Shown piece after piece: positions 55,606 through 62,494 of a stretch of DNA of 64,000 bases. Position 1 is the stretch's first letter. Every line of letters begins with the position of its first letter. Source of the DNA: Paraburkholderia hiiakae (GTDB lineage: Bacteria; Pseudomonadota; Gammaproteobacteria; Burkholderiales; Burkholderiaceae); contig NZ_CAJHCQ010000002.1 in NCBI RefSeq assembly GCF_904848665.1, positions 62,001 to 126,000 on the forward strand. The letters run 5' to 3'. The notes under the pieces are model-generated. The model was given only the letters and a program-made list of their open reading frames with translations, was not told where the DNA came from and searched no databases. The position numbers were made by a program, and so were the translations under genes.

Positions 55606-56241
55606 TCAGCCCGTATGCGAAAGCGGATGCGGCTCGTCGGAATCGAACGTGGTCATGAGCCGCACCAGATCGGCAAGCGAGTTCGCTTTCATCTTCTCCA
55701 TGACGCGGGCCCGGTGAATCTTGATCGTTTTCTCCGCCGCGCCCAGTTCGTCGGCCACGAGCTTGTTCGGGCGGCCGGTCACCACGAGCGCCATGACCTC
55801 GCGCTCGCGCGGCGTGAGCTTTTCGACGCGGCGCTGGATCTCGGCGCGCTGCTCGCGTTGTTCGAACAGGTGGCAGCCGCGCTCGAGCGCGCGCGACGTG
55901 GCTTCGAATAGCACGCGCGCGTCGATCGGCTTCGTCAGGAAATCCGATGCGCCCGCCTTCATCGCCTGCACCGCCGTGCCCATGTCGCCGTGGGCCGAAA
56001 CAAAGACGATCGGCACCCTGCCCTCGAGCCGCTGCTGCAATTCAATGCCGCTCAAGTCGGGCAACTGGAGATCGAGCAGCAGGCACGCCGGCGCGCTCGC
56101 CAGATCCGCGCCCTGCAGAAAGGCGCTGGCGCTGCCGTAGGCCTCTGCCGTATAGCCGCCGGATCGCAGCAAGCGGCATAGCGCGTTGCGAACATGTTCG
56201 TCGTCGTCCACGACGAACACGATGGGAGTTGGCGAACTCAT
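55606..56241 (-). CDS. LuxR/FixJ-type response regulator
   Basis: 211 residues, start at 56241 (ATGA overlap with the kinase stop). Receiver domain: acidic cluster VDDDE at 11-15, phosphoacceptor D57 (LLLDLQLPDLSG), Lys in FLTKPID; LuxR-type HTH at ~150-195 (LTPREREVMALVVTGRPNKLVADELGAAEKTIKIHRARVMEKM). This architecture is shared by FixJ, StyR and TodT. Convergent with araC. Target genes are not obvious; the catabolic array is a candidate. Confidence 0.92.
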   Translation of the reverse strand: MSSPTPIVFVVDDDEHVRNALCRLLRSGGYTAEAYGSASAFLQGADLASAPACLLLDLQLPDLSGIELQQRLEGRVPIVFVSAHGDMGTAVQAMKAGASDFLTKPIDARVLFEATSRALERGCHLFEQREQRAEIQRRVEKLTPREREVMALVVTGRPNKLVADELGAAEKTIKIHRARVMEKMKANSLADLVRLMTTFDSDEPHPLSHTG

Positions 56242-57536
56242 GGTGAAAAACGCGTATTCGTCTGCACGTACGCGCCCTCCGCGGGAAGTTCGATATTGAA
56301 CGTCAGGCCGCGGTCGGCGTTGCGCTCGGCCCATAGCTGGCCGCCGTGCGCCATGACGATGGTGCGGCTGATGGAGAGGCCAAGACCCAGCCCTTGCGGC
56401 TTGGACGTCATGAACGGCTTGAACAGCGTGACGAGCCGGTCGGCATCGACACCAGGCCCATGATCGCGGATGGCGAGGCGCACCTTGCCGCGATCCTCGC
56501 TGGCCGTGACGACGATGCACACCCTGCGATCTTCAGCGCGGCAGTCGTGCACCGCGTCGAGCGCGTTCAAAAGCAGATTGACGAGCACCTGCTGCAGCTG
56601 AACCGCGTCGGCATGCACTTGCGGCAGGGCGTCTTCGATCCGCGCGCCCACTGCCGCGCCACAGGTCTCCGTTTCACGGCGCAGCAGGCGGATCACGTCG
56701 CGCACGAGGCTGCCGACATCGACAGGACACATCTCGGGCGGCTCGCACCGTGCGGACTGGCGCATCTTGCGGATGATCGCGTGCGCACGCGTGCTATCGG
56801 ACACGACCTCGCCCAGCAGTTCCCGCAGGTCGCTCACGGCCGGCGGGTTCTGGGCGAGAAACCGCTGCGCCGCCTGCGCGTTGCTGAGAATGGCCGTGAG
56901 CGGCTGGTCGACTTCGTGCGCGAGCGCGGCGGCCATGTCGCCCACTTCGGCTGCCCATTCCCGACGCAGCCGGCGGGGTTCGCTGCCCGGTTGCGCGAGT
57001 GTCGCGTCGTGACTTTCCGGTTCGATGACGACCACCATGCGCGCCGCCGGTCCGGCGGCGAGCGACGCCGAAGCGCTCACATGAACGTCGATATCGGCGC
57101 CGTTCTTCGAGCGCGCGATGGCCACGCGCGTCACGCTGTGCGGCCTGCCTTGCTCGCTCTGCAATGCGGCGAACGATACGGGGCGCTCGTCTTTCTTCCA
57201 GGCCACGAGCACGGCCTCGATACGCATGCCGATCAATTCGCCCAAGGCGTAGCCGAGCACCCGGGTGGCCATGCCATTGGCCCAGGCTACGCTGCCCGCT
57301 TCGTCGATCACGAGCGCCGCCGCGGGCACGACTTCGAGAACGCTGTGCACACTTTGCGCGATAGCCTGCGTGGCCTGCGCCGAGGCGTGGCCGGTTTGGG
57401 GCGTAGCCAATGCCTTCCCGTCCGGGAGACCGCGTGGCTTGATTCTCTCGAGCCATGCCAGCAGGCTGGCCCCTGCATGCTCGGCTCTCGATCTGTTCAG
57501 TTTTAGCTTTTCGTTGCCCACGTCTGCCCTGATCAC
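56238..57536 (-). CDS. PAS-domain histidine kinase (soluble, FixL/StyS-like)
   Basis: 432 residues from a GTG at 57536 with GGAGGA 5 nt upstream. No transmembrane helix is evident. One PAS domain (~65-170: ALVIDEAGSVAWANGMATRVLGYALGELIGM), then the H box AAALAHEVDQPLTAIL with H207, and the ATPase core NALDAVHDC, IRDHGPGVDADRL, GLGLGLSISRTIV. The signal is therefore cytoplasmic. Operon with the response regulator. Sensor ligand unknown. Confidence 0.92.
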   Translation of the reverse strand: MIRADVGNEKLKLNRSRAEHAGASLLAWLERIKPRGLPDGKALATPQTGHASAQATQAIAQSVHSVLEVVPAAALVIDEAGSVAWANGMATRVLGYALGELIGMRIEAVLVAWKKDERPVSFAALQSEQGRPHSVTRVAIARSKNGADIDVHVSASASLAAGPAARMVVVIEPESHDATLAQPGSEPRRLRREWAAEVGDMAAALAHEVDQPLTAILSNAQAAQRFLAQNPPAVSDLRELLGEVVSDSTRAHAIIRKMRQSARCEPPEMCPVDVGSLVRDVIRLLRRETETCGAAVGARIEDALPQVHADAVQLQQVLVNLLLNALDAVHDCRAEDRRVCIVVTASEDRGKVRLAIRDHGPGVDADRLVTLFKPFMTSKPQGLGLGLSISRTIVMAHGGQLWAERNADRGLTFNIELPAEGAYVQTNTRFSP

Positions 57537-58141
57537 GGTGTCCTCCGACTACGCTGCGCCGCTCCGGCGTGAGAAACGTTTCAAGCGCTTCAGCGTCACG
57601 CGGGGCGGATTTGACGAGCACCAGAATTCCGGCCGTTTGCGGGGCAGGTTGCGCCCCAATACTGACTACCGCCTACTTTTGATTTCGAAGAATGCTCCGG
57701 CAGTTAATGAGTCAGTCATTGAAGAAAAGAATGGATGGGATCATCGTGCGGAACAGCGTGGCTGCACGCTTTCACTGCGCCTTCATTATATGAAAGAAAT
57801 TGCTGGTGATTGATCCCGCACGCACTTGTTTTCGATAATTTTTCCCGTACCCGCCATCATCCAGGCGCTCCACGGCTTGAATGCGCTTGCGCTGGCTGAT
57901 ATACACTGACTATTTACGGGATATATTTGCGAACGTTATCTTTGATTTCGATGATGATTCCCGCAATCGTTATTTCTAGCTATTCAATATGAATAGCGAT
58001 GATGTTTTTTGTATTGCGAATAATCTATGACGTTCTTCATGAAATAAGCGCGGCCATTATTTCGAAGTGGGAACGCGCTAAATGTCCAGCAGGAACAGTC
58101 ACACTTTTAGCGCGCGCCGGCTCGCTTGGCGCCATTGTCGA
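57537..58141. other. AT-richer 600-bp gap with palindrome
   Basis: Long non-coding stretch upstream of the PAS kinase gene; base composition drops clearly below its neighbours between about 57800 and 58080. Contains a perfect palindrome gctattca-ata-tgaatagc at 57979-57997, a candidate operator or hairpin. No convincing gene of any size and no tRNA. Could include regulatory RNA or a relic. Confidence 0.5.
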
Positions 58142-58366
58142 TCAAGGCGCCGAAGCTGGCGCCGCCGCGCTCGCCGCATGATGTTGCGTCGCGTTCTGCC
58201 TGGCATGTTGCTGAGACTGGTTCGAGCGAGCCTTGTGCTCCGCTTTGCGCTGCACGTCCCGCATCTGCCTCGTACCCATCGTTCCCGCTTGCCCATATAC
58301 CTCAGACATGAAAACTGGCGCGCAAAGCAGGAGCGCCGTCGCACACGCAGCAAAACGCATTTTCAT
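58142..58366 (-). CDS. Small exported basic His/Gln/Ala-rich protein
   Basis: 74 residues from the ATG at 58366 with a GGAGG ribosome site 8 nt upstream; the frame is open to 58387. Signal peptide MKMRFAACATALLLCAPVFMSEVYG, then a hydrophilic mature part rich in Gln, His, Arg and Ala (DVQRKAEHKARSNQSQQHARQ, HHAASAAAPASAP). Divergent from DUF3300 with a ~240-bp shared gap. Function unknown; basic, Ala/Gln-rich character suggests an unfolded periplasmic protein. Confidence 0.65.
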   Translation of the reverse strand: MKMRFAACATALLLCAPVFMSEVYGQAGTMGTRQMRDVQRKAEHKARSNQSQQHARQNATQHHAASAAAPASAP

Positions 58367-58606
58367 TTTGGACCTCCAGGTATGCACGCTGCCTGCCTTG
58401 ACGAATGAATAGCATCGTTGCGCAGCCGCGCCGGTGTCAATAGGACTCTGGTCCGATTGCCAGCGCGATGCGGCTTACCGGACTATACCCGTGGGCCTCC
58501 CCGCCTCGCCATACTTGAAAAAGAATGCGCGCGCACGCGCTCACCCCTTCTCGTTGTCGCTATCCGCCCCGTAGTCTGGTTGAGCAAACGAATGGAAGGA
58601 TCGGCC

Positions 58607-60061
58607 ATGACCTCATGGATCAAACAACGCATGTACACGGTCTGCCTGCTCGTGTTCGCGTTGCTGTTCGCAGGCGCTCAGGCGTTGCGCGCGCAAGATG
58701 CGCCGCAGCCCGCCCCCTACAAACCCGAGGAGCTGGAAGCGCTCGTCGCGCCCATTGCGCTCTACCCCGATTCGGTGCTGGCGCAGGTTCTGATGGCCTC
58801 CACCTACCCGCTGGAAATCGTGCACGCGGCGCGCTGGGTCAAGGAGCACCCGAAGGTGAAGGGCGACGACGCCGTGAAGGCCGTTCAAGACCAGCCGTGG
58901 GACACGAGCGTGAAATCGCTCGTTGCCTTCCCGCAAGCGCTCGAACCGATGAACGACAAGCTCGACTGGACCCAGAAGCTCGGTGACGCGTTCCTCGCCC
59001 AGGAAAAGGATGTGCTCGCCGCCGTCCAGCGCCTGCGTGCGCGCGCGCAGGACTCGGGCAACCTGAAGAGCAACGAGCAGCAAAACGTCGTGGTCGAACA
59101 ACCGCCCGCGCAAGGCGGCCAGACTATCGTGAAGATCGAGCCTGCCAACCCCCAGGTGATCTACGTGCCGGCGTACAACCCCACGGTCGTATACGGCGCA
59201 TGGAGCTACCCGGCTTACCCGCCGTACGCCTGGCCGCCGTCTCCCGCTTACTATCCCGGCGGCGCGCTGATGACCGGCTTCGCATGGGGCGTCGGCCTTG
59301 CGGCCGCGGGCGCGATCTTCAGCGACTGCAACTGGGGCGGTGGCGACGTCAACATCAACGTGGACAAGGCCCGGAACGTCAACCGCAACTTCGACAGCAC
59401 GAAGGTCCAGGGAGGCAGGTGGCAGCACGATTCGAGCCATCGCCAGGGCGTTGCGTACCGTGACAACGCTACGCGCGAAAAATTCGGCAACAACGTGGCG
59501 GGCGCCGACGGACGCCGCGACTATCGCGGCCGCAACGGCCAGAATGGCCAGGGCGGCGCCAGCGTGGCCGATCGCGCGGGCAACCGTGCGGGTGCAGGCG
59601 CGGGTGGCCAGGGCCTCGGCAATGGAAACCGCGCGGGCGCCGGCGCGGGTGGCCAGGGACTCGGCAATGGAAACCGCGGGAATCAGGGCAATGCCGGCAA
59701 TCGCGGTGGCCCGGGCAATAACCCGAGTGTCGGCAATCGCGCCAATTTCGCCGACAACGGGGCGGCAGGCAATCGCGGGAACGTCGGCAATAACGGTGCG
59801 GGCGGCGGTCCAGGCGGCAATCGCGCGGGCGCGGGTAACAACGCCGGCGTGAGCAATCGCGTGAGCGCCGGCGGCGGCGGTGGTGCAAGGGGCGGCGGCG
59901 GGCGTGACGGCGCTTTCCAGGGGGTAGGCAGCGGCGGCGCCACCCAGCGCGACGCGAGCCGCGGCCGCTCCAGCGTGCAATCCTCGGGGTTCAATCGCCC
60001 AAGCGGCGGCGGTGGTATGCGCGGCGGTGGCGGCGGACGCGGCGGCGGCGGCCGACGCTAA
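58607..60061 (+). CDS. DUF3300 envelope protein with Gly-rich tail
   Basis: 484 residues from the ATG at 58607 (GGAAGGA 7 nt upstream). Exported (signal peptide region WIKQRMYTVCLLVFALLFAGAQALRA). The DUF3300 domain follows: PYKPEELEALVAPIALYPDSVLAQVLMASTYPLEIVHAARWVKEHP … IVKIEPANPQVIYVPAYNPTVVYGAW. The last ~170 residues are Asn/Gly/Arg-rich with a 15-residue repeat and an Arg/Gly-rich end (RGGGGRR). Followed 11 bp later by DUF2950; this pair is a conserved unit of unknown function. Confidence 0.92.
   Translation: MTSWIKQRMYTVCLLVFALLFAGAQALRAQDAPQPAPYKPEELEALVAPIALYPDSVLAQVLMASTYPLEIVHAARWVKEHPKVKGDDAVKAVQDQPWDTSVKSLVAFPQALEPMNDKLDWTQKLGDAFLAQEKDVLAAVQRLRARAQDSGNLKSNEQQNVVVEQPPAQGGQTIVKIEPANPQVIYVPAYNPTVVYGAWSYPAYPPYAWPPSPAYYPGGALMTGFAWGVGLAAAGAIFSDCNWGGGDVNINVDKARNVNRNFDSTKVQGGRWQHDSSHRQGVAYRDNATREKFGNNVAGADGRRDYRGRNGQNGQGGASVADRAGNRAGAGAGGQGLGNGNRAGAGAGGQGLGNGNRGNQGNAGNRGGPGNNPSVGNRANFADNGAAGNRGNVGNNGAGGGPGGNRAGAGNNAGVSNRVSAGGGGGARGGGGRDGAFQGVGSGGATQRDASRGRSSVQSSGFNRPSGGGGMRGGGGGRGGGGRR
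59588..59677. repeat. Tandem 45-bp repeat inside DUF3300
   Basis: Two in-frame copies (59588-59632 and 59633-59677) encode the 15-residue unit AGAGAGGQGLGNGNR twice, differing at a handful of bases. It lies in the Gly/Asn-rich tail, and its near-identity implies recent slippage duplication. Confidence 0.8.
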
Positions 60062-60072
60062 GGAGAACAGCC

Positions 60073-60990
60073 ATGAACAGACATGAGTTTCTCCGTCCGG
60101 CGGCATCCGCGGCAGTCGCGGCGGTTATCGCCATCGCACTCCTCGCGTTCGCGCCACGGCCTTGCGCGGCCGCCGGTCAAAACACCTTCTCCACGCCCGA
60201 CGCGGCGATGACGGCGTTCGGCGACGCTGTGGCCGGCAACGACGAAGCGGAATTGCGCGCGCTTTTTGGCGCGGATTTCCGCCAGCTCATACCACCGGTT
60301 GGCGCCGAGATCCGCGACAAATTCCTGAGTGAATGGAAGACCTCGCACGCCATTCAGGATACCGATGCCAATCATGCGGTCATCGCCGTTGGCGACGACG
60401 GGTGGACCTTTCCGGTTCCGCTCGTCAAAACCGCTCACGGCTGGCACTTCGACACGCACGCCGGGGTCGAGGAAATGCGCGATCGCCGCATTGGCCGCAA
60501 CGAGCTTGCCGTGATGCAGACGATGCTCGCGGTCTACGACGCGCAACGCGAATATGCGCAGACCTATCACGACGGCAACAAGATGCTGGTCTACGCCAGC
60601 AAGCTTGCGAGTTCGCCGGGCAAGCAGGACGGCCTGTACTGGCCGACCGAATCCGACCAGACGCCCAGTCCGCTAGGCGTTGCGTTCCTCACGGCCGGAA
60701 CGCGCAACACCGAAAACGCGGGCTATTACGGCTATCACTACAAACTGCTGACCTCACAGGGTCCGCACGCACCGGGCGGTGCCTATAACTATGTGGTCGA
60801 CGGGAAGCTGTTCGGCGGCTTCGGCGTCGTGGCATGGCCGGTGCACTACGGCGACACGGGCATCAAGACGTTTATGGTCAGCCACGACGGCCAGGTCTAT
60901 GAGCGCGATCTCGGACCCGATGGCGCGGCGAAAGCGCAGGCGATGACGTCTTTCGATCCGGGCCCGGGCTGGTCGAAAGCTTCGCCCTGA
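60073..60990 (+). CDS. DUF2950 exported protein
   Basis: 305 residues with AAGGAG ribosome site. Signal peptide then the DUF2950 pattern: FSTPDAAMTAFGDAVAGNDEAELRALFG, AHGWHFDTHAGVEEMRDRRIGRNELAVMQTMLAVYDAQREYAQ, GLYWPT, GAYNYVVDGKLFGGFGVVAWPVHYGDTGIKTFMVSHDGQVYERDLG. Periplasmic or surface, function unknown; forms an operon with DUF3300. Confidence 0.92.
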   Translation: MNRHEFLRPAASAAVAAVIAIALLAFAPRPCAAAGQNTFSTPDAAMTAFGDAVAGNDEAELRALFGADFRQLIPPVGAEIRDKFLSEWKTSHAIQDTDANHAVIAVGDDGWTFPVPLVKTAHGWHFDTHAGVEEMRDRRIGRNELAVMQTMLAVYDAQREYAQTYHDGNKMLVYASKLASSPGKQDGLYWPTESDQTPSPLGVAFLTAGTRNTENAGYYGYHYKLLTSQGPHAPGGAYNYVVDGKLFGGFGVVAWPVHYGDTGIKTFMVSHDGQVYERDLGPDGAAKAQAMTSFDPGPGWSKASP

Positions 60991-61008
60991 GACGTAACGT
61001 CGGCCCGA

Positions 61009-61839
61009 TCAAGGCGCGTGCGAAGCGTGGGCCGGTGCTCGCACCGGTGCGCCTTCGCCGAGCATATAGAGCAGCAGCGCGTCGCGATCGGGTCCACTCA
61101 TTGCCGCCGTTGAGCGCATGAGCACCGCGCTCGCCCAGCAAACGTCGGCCATCGTGGCGTCAGGGCCGCCGTTTGTGACGCGTTCGAGCCGTGCCACGGC
61201 CTGCGGATCGCCCGCAAGCGCCGCGTTGACCGCATCGTCGAGATGCCGCAACGCCCTCTCGTACGCCACGGGCGCGGGCAGCGTGAGCGGCGCCGCAAGC
61301 AGGGACCGGATCACCACGCGGTAGAGCAGCGAGAAGTATTCGGCGGTGTCGGCGTCGCTCATGCTGCCGATCGAAATGCGGTCGGCAATGTCCTGCACAC
61401 TCGCGATCCCCTGGCAATTGCCGCGCGCCACGCGGCCCATGTACTTCGCGAGCAGCGTGAAGTACGCCAACCGGTCCGGCGCAGTCAGGCGCGCAATGCC
61501 GCTGCGGATCAGACGCTCGCGCGCCGTGTCGTCGCGCAATCGCGCTTCGAGGCCCGCCACGCCGCCGGGCACGGCGAGCGCAACGGCTGGGTCCGCACGC
61601 AACCGGTAGAACCAGGCTTCGACGATGCGTGCCTTGATCGTCTCCCGCTCCACGCCGGCCTCGCTCAACGCAACCGCGTTCTGCGCGGACGTTTGCTCAG
61701 CGGGCGCGACAACGTAGTCGAGCACCGCGAAGAGTCCCGCTGGCGCGTCCTCGTTGCGTGGCACGCTGCCCGACGCGTCGTGAGCCGCCAACGCCAGCGC
61801 CGTGGTCAGTGCCAGCAACGTGCAACACAACGTCTTCAT
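61009..61839 (-). CDS. Unrecognised exported protein following pqiC
   Basis: 276 residues from the ATG at 61839. Exported (MKTLCCTLLALTTALALAAHDASG), mostly alpha-helical and acidic, no cofactor motif seen. It starts 20 bp after the pqiC stop and is co-directional with pqiB-pqiC, so it is likely a third member of that lipid-transport unit. I do not recognise a family. Confidence 0.65.
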   Translation of the reverse strand: MKTLCCTLLALTTALALAAHDASGSVPRNEDAPAGLFAVLDYVVAPAEQTSAQNAVALSEAGVERETIKARIVEAWFYRLRADPAVALAVPGGVAGLEARLRDDTARERLIRSGIARLTAPDRLAYFTLLAKYMGRVARGNCQGIASVQDIADRISIGSMSDADTAEYFSLLYRVVIRSLLAAPLTLPAPVAYERALRHLDDAVNAALAGDPQAVARLERVTNGGPDATMADVCWASAVLMRSTAAMSGPDRDALLLYMLGEGAPVRAPAHASHAP

Positions 61840-61858
61840 GAGATCCCACGTAGCGCGC

Positions 61859-62494
61859 TCAATTCTTCGCATTACCCACTGTTGCACGGTCCGCGCGAAT
61901 CGCCGCCGCTATGTCGGCGCTGATGGTGGCGAGTGCGCGGTCATGCGCGTCGACGAGCGCGCCGTAGGCCCCGCTCGCCACCTGCTCATGCGCCACCGTG
62001 TGCCCGAGCGTCAGCGCCTCGTGACCCGGCGGCTTCACGACCCATTGCGCGTCGATCGTCACCGAATCCCCCAGCACGCTGTCGATGCGGGTGATATCCA
62101 CGCGAACGCGCCAGACCGGCGCAGTGGCCGCGCCCGCATCGACCGTCGAAACGCGCGCCGTATCGAGCCGCTGCGCGAGGTCCGCGGCAACGACGCGCCC
62201 GACGTCCAGCTTGAGCGGCGAGGCCCAGCGCGCGCACTCGTTCATCTCGATCGTGTTGTCCGGATTGCGCGTGACGATTTGCGGCCGGTCCACCATGTCG
62301 GGCACGGTCACGGGACCGACGACGACATCGAGCGCCGCAGCGCTGGTCGGCACGGCGCTCGCCGCCGTAGACGTCGCGGCGCTCGCTTCGTCGGCGCGCA
62401 GCGCATAGAACGTGGGAGACGGCGAGGAGCATCCGGCGAGGCTCACCATCGCAGCGGCGAGAACGGTATGCAAAGTCACGTTGCGGCGGTTCAC
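61859..62494 (-). CDS. pqiC: PqiC-type outer-membrane lipoprotein
   Basis: 211 residues. Lipoprotein signal MNRRNVTLHTVLAAAMVSLAGC with Cys22 in an L-A-G-C lipobox; the mature part shows the PqiC/YmbA family core (SPTFYALRADE … DVVVGPVTVPDMVDRPQIVTR … RWASPLKLDVGRVVAADLAQRLDTARV). It anchors the PqiB tube to the outer membrane in the known system. Overlaps pqiB by 4 bp. Confidence 0.9.
   Translation of the reverse strand: MNRRNVTLHTVLAAAMVSLAGCSSPSPTFYALRADEASAATSTAASAVPTSAAALDVVVGPVTVPDMVDRPQIVTRNPDNTIEMNECARWASPLKLDVGRVVAADLAQRLDTARVSTVDAGAATAPVWRVRVDITRIDSVLGDSVTIDAQWVVKPPGHEALTLGHTVAHEQVASGAYGALVDAHDRALATISADIAAAIRADRATVGNAKN

Noticed and set aside
55571-55612. Repeated gcccctcagccc in the araC/response-regulator gap
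   Set aside because: A short C-rich duplication of two copies with no dyad symmetry; likely slippage, nothing functional can be argued.
57800-58080. Low-GC segment as evidence for a horizontally acquired island
   Set aside because: No mobility gene, attachment repeat or tRNA is nearby and the segment is under 300 bp; promoter-type AT richness explains it equally well.
59580-59900. Possible CRISPR-like array from regularly spaced repeats
   Set aside because: The repeats are in-frame codons for a Gly/Asn-rich protein tail, not palindromic repeats with unique spacers.
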